64,000 nt of DNA. It comes from Polymorphobacter_B sp038225475 (lineage in GTDB: Bacteria; Pseudomonadota; Alphaproteobacteria; Sphingomonadales; Sphingomonadaceae). The stretch covers positions 1-64,000 of the forward strand of contig JBBRRA010000009.1 of assembly GCA_038225475.1 (NCBI GenBank), written 5' to 3'. Below, in pieces: positions 52,370 through 61,291 of this stretch. The notes under the pieces were generated by a model. That model made no database searches and had not been told where the DNA came from. It saw only the letters and a list, made by a program, of their open reading frames with translations. Every line of letters begins with the position of its first letter. The stretch's first letter is position 1. A program made the translations under genes and the position numbers.

Positions 52370-53346
52370 CCTTCGGACCGGAGCGGCCGCGCCAGCAGCC
52401 GCTCGATGACTTCGGCCACCGCCGCGCGCCCGGCGAGCAGGTCGGCAACCGCGGTGACGATGGGCATTTCGACGCCTGCCGCGTGCGCCGCGGCGACGAG
52501 CACCGGCGCGGTGGCCGCGCCCTCCGCCACCGTGCGGCGTTCCGCCAGCACATCGGCGGCACGGCGTCCCGCGCCGAGCGCCGCGCCAAGGCTGAGATTG
52601 CGCGATTGCAGCGAGCCGCAGGTCAGCACGAGATCGCCGAGCCCCGACAGCCCCGACAGCGTTTCGGCGTGCGCCGCCCGCGCGCGGCCGAAGCGCAGCA
52701 TTTCGGCAAAGCCGCGGCTGATCACCGCTGCCCGCGCATTTTCGCCGAGCCGCGCGCCGAGCACGACGCCGCACGCGATTGCCAGCACATTCTTGACCGC
52801 GCCGCCGATCTCCGCGCCGGTCACGTCGGCGCTGAGATAGGGCCGGAACGCCGGACGCGCGAGCCGCGTCACCAGCTGCGCGCCAAGCGCCGCGTCGGTG
52901 CACGCCAGCGTCACCGCCGTCGGCAGCCCGGCGGCGACTTCGCCCGCAAAGGTCGGCCCCGACAGCACCGCGAGCGGCCAGCCGGGCAAAGTTTCGGCGG
53001 CAACTTCGGACATCAGCTGCATCGTGCCCGCTTCGATGCCCTTCGCACACAGGATCAGCGGACGCGGGGTCAGCGCCTGCAAGCCGCCGAGCAGCGCACG
53101 GACATGCTGAGCGGGTGCCACCACCAGCAGCGCATCCTGTGCCGCCATCGCCGCGAGGTCGCCGGTGGCGGTAATCAGCGGCGACAGCGCCACGCCGGGC
53201 AGGAACAGCCGATTTTCGTGCGCGTCGTTGATGCCCGCGACCACATCGGCCTCGCGCGCCCACAGCAGCGTCGGTGTGCCCCCGGCGGCGGCCACGGCAG
53301 CGAGCGCGGTGCCCCACGCGCCGCCACCCAAAACCCCCACCCTCAT
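52366..53346 (-). CDS. gpsA: Glycerol-3-phosphate dehydrogenase (NAD(P)+)
   Basis: Dehydrogenase of 326 residues making sn-glycerol-3-phosphate for phospholipids. The NAD motif G-G-G-A-W-G-T-A occupies residues 7-14, and the catalytic Lys lies in the K-N-V-L-A-I-A-C-G segment near 185. It starts ten bases after the tsaD stop in the same direction. Confidence 0.96.
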   Translation of the reverse strand: MRVGVLGGGAWGTALAAVAAAGGTPTLLWAREADVVAGINDAHENRLFLPGVALSPLITATGDLAAMAAQDALLVVAPAQHVRALLGGLQALTPRPLILCAKGIEAGTMQLMSEVAAETLPGWPLAVLSGPTFAGEVAAGLPTAVTLACTDAALGAQLVTRLARPAFRPYLSADVTGAEIGGAVKNVLAIACGVVLGARLGENARAAVISRGFAEMLRFGRARAAHAETLSGLSGLGDLVLTCGSLQSRNLSLGAALGAGRRAADVLAERRTVAEGAATAPVLVAAAHAAGVEMPIVTAVADLLAGRAAVAEVIERLLARPLRSEG

Positions 53347-53356
53347 GCGCGCAGCC

Positions 53357-54409
53357 TCATGCTTTCACGCCAGCGCCGCGCGCCGGTTCGGCGGTCGGAT
53401 CGAGCGGCCAGCGCGGGCGCGCGGGCGCGTCGAGGCCGTCGATCAACCCCAGCCGCAGCCGCTCGGCACCCGCCCATGCGATCATCGCGGCATTGTCGGT
53501 ACACAGCCACGGCGGCGGCGCCACGAAGCGTAGCCGCTGCGCCGCCGCCAGTTCGCTGAGCGCATGGCGCACCGCGCCGTTCGACGCGACGCCGCCCGCC
53601 ACCACCAGCGCCGTCGCCTCGGGCATCGCCGCGAGCGCGCGGCGCGTCCGGTCGGTCAGGCAGTCGATGACCGCAGCCTGGAAGCCCGCCGCCAGATCGG
53701 CGCGGTCGGCATCGGTCGGCGCGGGCAACGCCGTCCATGCGCGCAGCACCGCGCTTTTCAGCCCGGCGAACGAAAAATGCGGCTCCGGCGTCCCGAGCAG
53801 CGGGCGCGGCAGCCGGAACCGCTGCGCAGTACCGCGGGCGGCGGCGCGCTCGACCGCCGGGCCGCCCGGAAAGCCGAGGCCGAGGATCTTCGCAACCTTG
53901 TCGAACGCCTCGCCGACCGCATCGTCGATCGTCGTCGCCAGTCGCCGATAGCGTCCGACGCCGTCCACGGCGAGCAATTGGCAATGTCCGCCCGACACCA
54001 GCAGCAGCAGATAGGGAAACGCCAGATCGGCCGCGATCAGCCGCGGCGACAGCGCATGACCCTCGAGATGATTGACCGCGATCAGCGGCTTGTTCGCGGC
54101 AAAACTCAGCGCCTTGGCGGTCACCAGCCCGATCATCACCCCGCCGATCAGCCCGGGGCCGGCGGTTGCGGCGATCGCATTGACGTCGGCGAGCGTCATC
54201 TGCGCGTCGGCAAGCACCGCGGCAATCATCGGCGACAGCCGTTCGACATGCGCGCGCGCTGCGAGTTCGGGGACCACGCCGCCGAACGGGCGGTGCGCGG
54301 CGTCCTGGCTCGCCACGGCCTGCGCGACGATCGTCCGGTCGGCACGCACCAGCGCCACTGCGGTTTCATCGCAGCTCGATTCGATGCCGAGGATTAGCGG
54401 GTTCATCAT
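53357..54409 (-). CDS. tsaD: tRNA t6A threonylcarbamoyltransferase TsaD
   Basis: ASKHA metalloprotein of 350 residues that transfers the threonylcarbamoyl group to A37 of tRNA. G-I-E-S-S-C-D-E-T at residues 8-16 and the metal ligands H114 and H118 in H-L-E-G-H are present. The start is one of two adjacent ATGs (54409 or 54406); AAAGG lies upstream. Divergent from hemC with only 39 bases between starts. Confidence 0.96.
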   Translation of the reverse strand: MMNPLILGIESSCDETAVALVRADRTIVAQAVASQDAAHRPFGGVVPELAARAHVERLSPMIAAVLADAQMTLADVNAIAATAGPGLIGGVMIGLVTAKALSFAANKPLIAVNHLEGHALSPRLIAADLAFPYLLLLVSGGHCQLLAVDGVGRYRRLATTIDDAVGEAFDKVAKILGLGFPGGPAVERAAARGTAQRFRLPRPLLGTPEPHFSFAGLKSAVLRAWTALPAPTDADRADLAAGFQAAVIDCLTDRTRRALAAMPEATALVVAGGVASNGAVRHALSELAAAQRLRFVAPPPWLCTDNAAMIAWAGAERLRLGLIDGLDAPARPRWPLDPTAEPARGAGVKA

Positions 54410-54416
54410 CTTGCCT

Positions 54417-54438
54417 TTGTGCGGGCGTCCTAGCACAA
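54417..54438. promoter_or_regulatory. Inverted repeat in the tsaD/hemC divergent promoter
   Basis: TTGTGC at 54417-54422 and GCACAA at 54433-54438 form a perfect 6-base inverted repeat, spacer 10, filling most of the 39-base gap between the divergent starts. It is placed to act as a shared operator or in the 5' ends of both messages. Confidence 0.4.
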
Positions 54439-54448
54439 GCGTCGGCGT

Positions 54449-55360
54449 ATGACAGAAACCTTGCGTCTTGGAACCCGCGGCTCGCCGCTCGCACTCGCTC
54501 AGGCCCACATGACCGCAGCGGCATTGACCGCCGCGCACGGGGTCGCCGTCGAGATCGTGCCGATCGTCACTACCGGCGACCGGGTCCAGGACCGGCCGCT
54601 TGCCGAAATCGGTGGCAAGGCGCTGTGGACCAAGGAGCTCGACGCGGCGTTGCTCGATGGCCGGATCGATTTCGCAGTGCATTCGATGAAAGACGTCGAG
54701 ACGCGGCTGGCCGACGGCATTGTTATCGCCGCGATGCTGCCGCGCGCCGATGTCCGCGACCGGCTGATCGGTGCCGCCAGCATTACCGACCTGCCGCAGC
54801 GCGCGCGGATCGGCACCTCCAGCCCGCGCCGTGCCGCGCAGTTGCGCAGCCTGCGTCCCGATGTCGAAATCCTGCCGCTGCGGGGCAATGTCGCGACCCG
54901 GCTCGCCAAGCTCGACGCGGGCGACCTCGATGCGACGCTGCTCGCCGCCGCCGGGCTCGACCGGCTGAACATTGCGGCGGGGACCGCAATTCCGCTCGAA
55001 ACGCTGCTGCCTGCCCCGTCGCAGGGCGCGGTCGGGATCACGGCGCGACAGGGCGACACCGCGACGCTCGCGCTGCTCGGCGCGATCGACGATGCCGCGA
55101 CAAGCACCGCTGTCGGGCTCGAGCGGCGCTTCCTCGCGTGCCTCGGCGCCGACTGCCACAGCTCGGTCGCCGCGCTCGCCGAGATCGACGGCGATCAGGT
55201 GCAGTTCCGCGCCGAAATCCTGCTGCCCGACGGCAGCGAGCGGCGCGGCAGCGCTTTCATCGTCGCCGCCGCCGACGCGGCTGCCGAAGTCCCGCACCTT
55301 GCCGCGCGGTTGCTCAACGCCGCCAGCCCGGCGCTGCGCGCGCTGTTCGACCCTGGCTGA
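54449..55360 (+). CDS. hemC: Hydroxymethylbilane synthase
   Basis: Porphobilinogen deaminase of 303 residues building hydroxymethylbilane. Conserved G-T-R-G-S-P-L-A-L-A at 8-17 and H-S-M-K-D near 78-82; the dipyrromethane-cofactor Cys is probably C236 (G-A-D-C-H). Its stop is followed four bases later by hemD. Confidence 0.96.
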   Translation: MTETLRLGTRGSPLALAQAHMTAAALTAAHGVAVEIVPIVTTGDRVQDRPLAEIGGKALWTKELDAALLDGRIDFAVHSMKDVETRLADGIVIAAMLPRADVRDRLIGAASITDLPQRARIGTSSPRRAAQLRSLRPDVEILPLRGNVATRLAKLDAGDLDATLLAAAGLDRLNIAAGTAIPLETLLPAPSQGAVGITARQGDTATLALLGAIDDAATSTAVGLERRFLACLGADCHSSVAALAEIDGDQVQFRAEILLPDGSERRGSAFIVAAADAAAEVPHLAARLLNAASPALRALFDPG

Positions 55361-55364
55361 CGCC

Positions 55365-56072
55365 GTGCGCGTGCTCGTCACGCGGCCCAAGCCCGCAGCG
55401 ACGCGCACCGCCGCCCGGTTGCGCGCGGCCGGGCATGACGTAATCGTCGCGCCGTTGCTCGACCCGCGCGCGGTGGCGTGGGCGTTGCCGTCCGCACTGC
55501 CGCAGGCGGTGATCTTCACCAGCGCAGCAGCCGCGCGGCTCGCCGGGCCACTGCCGCCCGCGTGGCTGGCGCTTCCGGCATATGCGGTCGGCGAGGCGAC
55601 TGCCGCCGCGGTGCGCGCCGCGGGGTTCACTGCCGTGACCGCGGCAGGCGGCACGGCGGCGGCGCTGTTCGCCCACGTCGCCGCCAACGGCGTGACACAC
55701 GCGCTCCACCTCGCCGGGGCCGATCGGATGACGGTCGCGGTGCCGCCGACGCTGCGGGTCGATACCGCGGTCGTTTATGCCGCGCGGCTTGCCGACGCGC
55801 TGCCGCCGGCGGCGGTTGTAGCCCTGTCGGCAAGCGCGCCGCCGTTGACGCTGCTTTATTCGCCGCGCACCGCTGCGCGCTTTGCCGCATTGGTCGATGC
55901 TGCGGGCATCGACCGCGCGTGCCTTGCCGTCGTGGCGATCAGCGTATCGACAGCGGCGGCAGTGGGGCCCGGCTGGGCAGCGGTCGTAACCGCCGACGCT
56001 CCCACCGAGGCGGCGCTATTGGCGGCAGCGGGGCTGGTGTGCGACACAGGGCCCGACAGCCGAGAAGGATAA
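55365..56072 (+). CDS. hemD: Uroporphyrinogen-III synthase
   Basis: Protein of 235 residues with the loose HemD fold, beginning V-L-V-T-R-P and containing F-T-S-A-A-A-A near 46. The family is poorly conserved, so the call rests on fold-like features plus position after hemC. The GTG at 55365 starts directly before the conserved strand. Confidence 0.85.
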   Translation: MRVLVTRPKPAATRTAARLRAAGHDVIVAPLLDPRAVAWALPSALPQAVIFTSAAAARLAGPLPPAWLALPAYAVGEATAAAVRAAGFTAVTAAGGTAAALFAHVAANGVTHALHLAGADRMTVAVPPTLRVDTAVVYAARLADALPPAAVVALSASAPPLTLLYSPRTAARFAALVDAAGIDRACLAVVAISVSTAAAVGPGWAAVVTADAPTEAALLAAAGLVCDTGPDSREG

Positions 56073-56074
56073 GC

Positions 56075-57100
56075 ATGGAGCCGTTCAATGCCCCCGGCCC
56101 GGCGCCCGCAAGCCGCGAGCGCCTCGACCGGCTTCGCGAGCGCACCGCCGCGCCGCCGCCACGCGCGCCGCGCACGGTTGCGCCATGGGTGCTGAGCGCG
56201 GCGTTGCTGGCGTTTGCGCTCGGGCTGATCGCCAATCCGTGGTTCGAACGCCGCGTCCGCAGCCAACTGCCAGGGTTCGCCGAAGCCGCGCCCGCCAGCC
56301 CCGAAGTGCTCGCCGCGCAGCAACGCACGGTGGCGGCGTTGCAGGCGCGCGTGGCCGCACTCGAGACCCGGTCGAAAGCGTCGACCACGGCAGTGCCGTT
56401 GCCCGGTGCCGCCCCGGCGAACGAGGGCGAGCGGCTGGCCCGGCTCGAGGCGCGGCTCGACAATAGCGAACGCACCGCGCCCGCTTCGGAAGGGCGGATG
56501 GACAAGCTGGCGGGCGAAATCGCGACGCTGACCGGGCGCGTCGACGCCAGCGCGGCGGCGACGCAGGCGACACTGACCAGCGCGACCACCGCCGCCGACC
56601 GCGCGCAGACCGTGCTGCTGCTGGCGGCGACGCGCCGCGCGCTCGAAGGCGGGGCACGGCTCGGGGCGATCGAGCCAGCGCTGCGGCATCAGCTCGGGGC
56701 CGCCAATCCGCAGCCGGTCGAGGCGATCGCCGCGCTCGGGACCGCGCCGGTAACGCTTGCCTCGCTGCGCCAGGGGTTCGACACGCTCCGCCCGCAACTC
56801 GGCGGCGCGCCGGTGCCTTCGGCACCGGCGGCAGGCTGGCTCGCGAGCCTGTCGGCGACATTCGATTCGATGGTGCACGTCCGCGATGCGTCGCGGGCCA
56901 ATCCGACCGAGGCACGCGTCGAGCGGGCGACGGTGGCACTCCGCAGCGGCGATGTCGGGGCGGCACGCGACCAGATTGCGGCGTTGCCCGCCACCGAACG
57001 CGCGCGCGCCGCCGGGTGGCTGGCGACGGCCGACCGTTATCTGGCGGGGATGCGGTCGCTCAATGCGCTTGAAACCGCAGCGCTCATGTCGCCGCGCTAG
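56075..57100 (+). CDS. Mitofilin-like membrane protein after hemD
   Basis: Protein of 341 residues with one membrane helix (about residues 32-50), a coiled-coil region (about 75-180) and a C-terminal helical domain with L-A-S-L-S-A-T-F-D-S and A-G-W-L-A-T-A-D-R-Y. This resembles the alphaproteobacterial mitofilin/HemX-like proteins encoded after hemD. A membrane-shaping or heme-related role is suggested by homologues only. GAAGG lies just upstream of the ATG. The last 17 bases overlap the symporter gene. Confidence 0.75.
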   Translation: MEPFNAPGPAPASRERLDRLRERTAAPPPRAPRTVAPWVLSAALLAFALGLIANPWFERRVRSQLPGFAEAAPASPEVLAAQQRTVAALQARVAALETRSKASTTAVPLPGAAPANEGERLARLEARLDNSERTAPASEGRMDKLAGEIATLTGRVDASAAATQATLTSATTAADRAQTVLLLAATRRALEGGARLGAIEPALRHQLGAANPQPVEAIAALGTAPVTLASLRQGFDTLRPQLGGAPVPSAPAAGWLASLSATFDSMVHVRDASRANPTEARVERATVALRSGDVGAARDQIAALPATERARAAGWLATADRYLAGMRSLNALETAALMSPR

Positions 57101-58385
57101 GCCGCAGCGCGGCATCCAGCGCGGCGCGGTCGAGCACGCCTTCCCAGCGCGCGACGACGATGGTGGCGACCGCGTTGCCGACGAAATTGGTCAGGCTGCG
57201 GCATTCGCTCATGAAGCGGTCGACGCCGAGGATCAGCGCCATCCCCGCGACCGGCACCGACGGCACGATCGCGAGCGTCGCGGCGAGCGTGATGAACCCC
57301 GCGCCAGTGACGCCCGCCGCGCCCTTCGACGACAGCATCGCCACACCGAGCAGCAGCAGCTGATCGCCGAGCGACAGGTGCACATTGGTCGCCTGCGCGA
57401 TGAACAGCGCCGCAAGCGTCATATAGATGTTGGTACCGTCGAGGTTGAACGAATAGCCGGTGGGCACGACCAGCCCGACCACCGATGGCGGACATCCCGC
57501 CACCTCCATCTTGGCGATCAGCGCGGGCAGTGCCGATTCGGACGACGAGGTGCCGAGCACCAGCAGCAACTCGGTCTTGAGATAGGCGATCAGCCGGAAA
57601 ATCGAGAACCCGCACGCCGCCCCGACCGCGCCGAGCACGACCAGCACGAACAGCAGCGACGTCGCGTAAAAGGTGCCGACCAGCAGCGCCAGATTGGCGA
57701 GCGTGCCGACGCCGTACTTACCGATCGTGAACGCCATCGCGCCGAACGCGCCGACCGGCGCGGCCTTCATCAGGATCGCCACCACCCGGAAGATCACCGC
57801 AGTGACGTCGTTGAGCAAGCCGAGCAGCCGGTCGCCGCGCGTACCGATCAGCGCCAGCGCCACGCCGAACAGGATCGCGACGAACAGCACCTGCAGGATA
57901 TTGCCCTCGGTCAGCGCCGACACCATCGTCGTCGGGATGACATCGGTCAGGAAGCCGGTGACGGTGGTGGCATGCGCCTTGGCGGCAAAATCGGCGACCT
58001 TGGTCGCGTCGAGCGTCGCGGGGTCGATATTGAGCCCCGCACCGGGCCGAACGGTGTTCGCAACGATCAGCCCGACGATCAGCGCAAACGTCGACATCAC
58101 GAAGAAATACACCAGCGCTTTGCCCGCGACGCGCCCGACACTGCCAAGGTCGCGCATCCCGGCGATCCCGGTGACGATGGTGAGGAAGATCACCGGCGCG
58201 ATGATCATCTTGACGAGCTTGATGAACGCATCGCCGATCGGCTTCATCGCGGCACCGGTCTGCGGATAGAAATGCCCGAGCAGCACACCCGCGACGATCG
58301 CGACGATGACCTGCGCGTACAGCGACCGATACCACGGCGTTCCCGGCGAATCGGCATCGACAGCAGCAATGGTGGGTTCGATCAT
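57084..58385 (-). CDS. dctA: Dicarboxylate/cation symporter, DctA-like
   Basis: DAACS-family transporter of 433 residues importing C4-dicarboxylates with protons or sodium. The hairpin motif T-S-S-S-E-S-A-L-P and P-T-G-Y-S-F-N-L-D-G-T identify the family and favour DctA over glutamate carriers. About eight helices and two re-entrant loops are expected. ATG at 58385 is preferred to one at 58409. Confidence 0.92.
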   Translation of the reverse strand: MIEPTIAAVDADSPGTPWYRSLYAQVIVAIVAGVLLGHFYPQTGAAMKPIGDAFIKLVKMIIAPVIFLTIVTGIAGMRDLGSVGRVAGKALVYFFVMSTFALIVGLIVANTVRPGAGLNIDPATLDATKVADFAAKAHATTVTGFLTDVIPTTMVSALTEGNILQVLFVAILFGVALALIGTRGDRLLGLLNDVTAVIFRVVAILMKAAPVGAFGAMAFTIGKYGVGTLANLALLVGTFYATSLLFVLVVLGAVGAACGFSIFRLIAYLKTELLLVLGTSSSESALPALIAKMEVAGCPPSVVGLVVPTGYSFNLDGTNIYMTLAALFIAQATNVHLSLGDQLLLLGVAMLSSKGAAGVTGAGFITLAATLAIVPSVPVAGMALILGVDRFMSECRSLTNFVGNAVATIVVARWEGVLDRAALDAALRPSAAT

Positions 58386-58466
58386 GCCAGTTCCCAGTCG
58401 CCAGGCCACGCCGGATGCGCAAGGCAGGCCGCAACCCTAGCAAAGCCGCCGCGCCGGCACGAGCGC

Positions 58467-58889
58467 TCAGTCGCGGTGGTACGGATGCCCCGCGAGCAGC
58501 GACGTCGCGCGGTACAACTGTTCGGCAAGCATGGCGCGGACGAGCAGATGCGGCCAAGTCGCTGGACCGAAACTCAGCAGCAGCGTCGCGCCGTCGCGAA
58601 CCGGCTGCGGATGCCCGTCGGCCGCGCCGATCAGGAAGCGCGCCTCGCGCATGCCCGCGTCGCGCCACGCCTCGAGCCGGGTGGCGAGCGCGCGCGACGG
58701 CAACGCCTGCCCGCGTTCGTCGAGGACGATCGTGACTGCCGGCTGCGGCAGGTCGGGCACCTTGCCCGCGCCCGCATCGGACAGTTCGGTCAGCGCGACC
58801 GGCCATGCGATGCGCTTGAGATACCGATCGACCAGATCCGCCTCGGGCCCGCGCCCGATGCGGCCGTAGGCGACGATATGGAGCTTCAC
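58467..58889 (-). CDS. rlmH: 23S rRNA pseudouridine-1915 N3-methyltransferase RlmH
   Basis: SPOUT methyltransferase of 140 residues, slightly shorter than E. coli RlmH (about 155). The L-I-G-A-A-D-G SAM loop and C-terminal E-Q-L-Y-R-A-x-x-L-L-A-G-H-P-Y-H are conserved. The GTG at 58889 overlaps the rsfS stop as GTGA. Confidence 0.93.
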   Translation of the reverse strand: MKLHIVAYGRIGRGPEADLVDRYLKRIAWPVALTELSDAGAGKVPDLPQPAVTIVLDERGQALPSRALATRLEAWRDAGMREARFLIGAADGHPQPVRDGATLLLSFGPATWPHLLVRAMLAEQLYRATSLLAGHPYHRD

Positions 58890-59350
58890 GCCTCGGGGAC
58901 GGGTGCCGGTTTTGGCGGCGCGCGCCGCTCGCTCGTCGACCCCGACGGCCCGTCGAACGCCCACATCTTTTCGAGATTGTAGAAACTGCGCACTTCGGGC
59001 CGGAACAGATGGACGATCACGTCCTGCGCGTCGATCAGCACCCAGTCGGCGGTCGGCAGCCCCTCGATTCGCACTTCGCGGCGAAGCTCGGCCTTGACGC
59101 GCTCGGCGATCTTGGCGGCCATCGATGCGACCTGCCGCGTCGAGCGGCCCGACGCGACGACCATGTGATCGGCAATGCTGGTCTTGCCGGCAAGCGGGAT
59201 GGTGACGACTTCGACCGCCTGGTCGTCGTCGAGCACGCTCAGGATCAGCGCGTGCAGCGCCTGTACGCCGGGGTCATCGGCGTTGACGGCACGGGGAACG
59301 GCGCGGGCCGGGGCCACAGCGCGCGCGCCGGTGGCATTCATGGGAGTCAA
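58886..59350 (-). CDS. rsfS: Ribosome silencing factor RsfS
   Basis: Protein of 154 residues that binds L14 and blocks subunit joining in slow growth. The core has I-A-D-H-M-V-V-A-S-G-R-S-T-R-Q near 59-73 and D-V-I-V-H-L-F near 110. TTG at 59350 overlaps the nadD stop as TTGA and has GAGG upstream; ATG at 59341 is an alternative. N- and C-terminal ends are low in complexity. Confidence 0.92.
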   Translation of the reverse strand: MTPMNATGARAVAPARAVPRAVNADDPGVQALHALILSVLDDDQAVEVVTIPLAGKTSIADHMVVASGRSTRQVASMAAKIAERVKAELRREVRIEGLPTADWVLIDAQDVIVHLFRPEVRSFYNLEKMWAFDGPSGSTSERRAPPKPAPVPEA

Positions 59351-60072
59351 ATCAGCGTCCTCGATGGTGTACGAACCGAGCTGGCCCAGTCGGGATTACG
59401 CGCGCGCAGCTGGGTCGCGGAAAGCGGGCTCAGCCGGATGTCGAGCATCACGATCGCCGGTAACTCCCAGTCACGCCAGGCCTTCGCGCCGGATGCCCGG
59501 TGCCGCCAGCGCCTGAGCCACGCCGTTGCCGGCGCCCTCAAACTACCGCCACCATAGCCCGGACGCGCCACCACGGCAATCGGCACCGTGCGCGCCAGCC
59601 GCCGCCATGCCTTCCACCGGTGGAGCTGCCCCAGATTATCCGCCCCCATCAGCCAGATAAAGCGCACCTTGGGATAGCGCCGCGTTAGCGCGGTCACGGT
59701 ATCGACGGCAAAACGCGTTTGCATCTCGGCCTCGATTCCCGACACATGCAGACGCGGATGCCGCGCCACGGCGCGCGCCGACGCGATCCGCACCGCGTGC
59801 GAGGCCATGTCGCGCGTGTCCTTCAACGGATTTTGCGGGCTGACCAGCCACCAGACCTCGTCGAGCCCGAGCAGCCGCATCGCCTCGAGGCTGATGTGCC
59901 GATGCCCGGCATGCGCGGGGTTGAACGACCCGCCGAGCAGTCCGATCGCAGTCAGCGGGATTTCCAGTTTTGTGCGCTGTGATGCACGCGCACAACCGCC
60001 ACCGGTCTTGAAGCGCGGCAGCGCGCGTTCATGCGATCGCCGCGCTTCAACCGCGCACCTGCCCGTTGCCAT
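59347..60072 (-). CDS. nadD: Nicotinate-nucleotide adenylyltransferase
   Basis: NadD, up to 241 residues, makes deamido-NAD from nicotinate mononucleotide. G-L-L-G-G-S-F-N-P-A-H and a later G-A-D-N-L form the nucleotidyltransferase site. The start is uncertain: ATG at 60072 adds about 40 atypical basic residues and overlaps proA by 26 bases, while a CTG at 59955 with GGAA upstream would match the usual N-terminus. Confidence 0.9.
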   Translation of the reverse strand: MATGRCAVEARRSHERALPRFKTGGGCARASQRTKLEIPLTAIGLLGGSFNPAHAGHRHISLEAMRLLGLDEVWWLVSPQNPLKDTRDMASHAVRIASARAVARHPRLHVSGIEAEMQTRFAVDTVTALTRRYPKVRFIWLMGADNLGQLHRWKAWRRLARTVPIAVVARPGYGGGSLRAPATAWLRRWRHRASGAKAWRDWELPAIVMLDIRLSPLSATQLRARNPDWASSVRTPSRTLI

Positions 60073-61291
60073 GCACCCGATATTTATACGTCGTCAGTCC
60101 TTCGAGCGCGACCGGCCCGCGCGCGTGGAGCCGACCGGTAGCGATGCCGATTTCGCCGCCGAAGCCGAATTCACCGCCATCGGCAAACTGCGTCGAGGCA
60201 TTGTGGAGCACGATCGCGCTGTCGACTTCGGCGAGGAAGCGCGCCGCGACGGCGGCGTCTTCGGTAACCACCGCGTCGGTATGATGCGAGCCGTGCCGCG
60301 CGATATGCGCAATCGCCCCCGCCACGCCGTCGACCAGCGCCACCGAGATGATGCTGTCGAGATATTCGGTGTCCCAATCGGCGTCGGTCGCCGCGCACAG
60401 CCGCGGGTCGAGCGGCAACAGCGCGCGCGCCACACGCACTTCGCACCCGGCATCGAGCAGCGCGACCAGAATCGGCGCGGGGTCGGGATAGGCGCGGTCG
60501 ATCAGCAGCGTTTCGGCTGCGCCGCAGACCCCGGTACGCCGCAGCTTGGCATCGAGCACCAGCGCCAGCGCCTGTTGCGGGTCGGCGGCGGCATCGACAT
60601 AGACATGGTTGATCCCGTCGAGGTGCGCCAGCACCGGTACCCGCGCATCGGCCTGGACGCGCGCGACGAGCCCCTTGCCGCCGCGCGGGATGATGACGTC
60701 GATCAGCCCGTGCGCGGCCAGCATCGCGCCGACTAGCGCGCGGTCGGGGCTGGCCACGAGTTGCACCGCGGCGGCGGGCAGCCCGGCGGCAGCGATGCCG
60801 GCGATCAGCGCGGCGTGCACCGCGGCGTTCGACCGCGCTGCCTCGCTGCCGCCGCGCAGGATGCACGCGTTGCCTGCCATCAGGCACAGCGCGCCGGCGT
60901 CGGCGGTGACGTTGGGGCGGCTTTCATAGATGATCCCGACCACGCCGAGCGGCACGCGGACACGCTCGAACCGCAGGCCGTTGGGCGTGGTCCACCCGTC
61001 GATCCGCTGCCCCACCGGATCTTCCAGTCCGGCGATCGCCTCGATCCCCGACGCCATCGCTTCGACCCGGTCGCGCGTCAGCAGCAAGCGGTCGCGCAGC
61101 ACGGGCGATAGTGCTGCCGCCGCCGCCATGTCGAGCGCGTTCGCCGCAAGGATGGTGGCGGCAGCGTCGCGAATCGCTGCCGCGGCACGGCGCAACGCCG
61201 CCGCTTTCGCCGCCGTCGGCGTCTGCGCGAGCATCGCCGCCGCCCCGCGCGCCGCCGTCCCCAGCGCCTGCATCGTCGCGGTTGCGCTCAT
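60047..61291 (-). CDS. proA: Gamma-glutamyl phosphate reductase
   Basis: Aldehyde-dehydrogenase-fold enzyme of 414 residues, second step of proline synthesis. The catalytic Cys is in G-V-C-G-A-A-E-T near residue 250, and E-S-R-P-N-V-T near 122 is conserved. ATG at 61291 overlaps the proB stop as ATGA, coupling the two enzymes. Confidence 0.96.
   Translation of the reverse strand: MSATATMQALGTAARGAAAMLAQTPTAAKAAALRRAAAAIRDAAATILAANALDMAAAAALSPVLRDRLLLTRDRVEAMASGIEAIAGLEDPVGQRIDGWTTPNGLRFERVRVPLGVVGIIYESRPNVTADAGALCLMAGNACILRGGSEAARSNAAVHAALIAGIAAAGLPAAAVQLVASPDRALVGAMLAAHGLIDVIIPRGGKGLVARVQADARVPVLAHLDGINHVYVDAAADPQQALALVLDAKLRRTGVCGAAETLLIDRAYPDPAPILVALLDAGCEVRVARALLPLDPRLCAATDADWDTEYLDSIISVALVDGVAGAIAHIARHGSHHTDAVVTEDAAVAARFLAEVDSAIVLHNASTQFADGGEFGFGGEIGIATGRLHARGPVALEGLTTYKYRVHGNGQVRG

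Noticed and set aside
56757..58982. 741-codon plus-strand open frame opposite the DctA-like gene and rlmH
   Set aside because: Antisense to recognised genes, Arg/His/Asp-rich with no motif.
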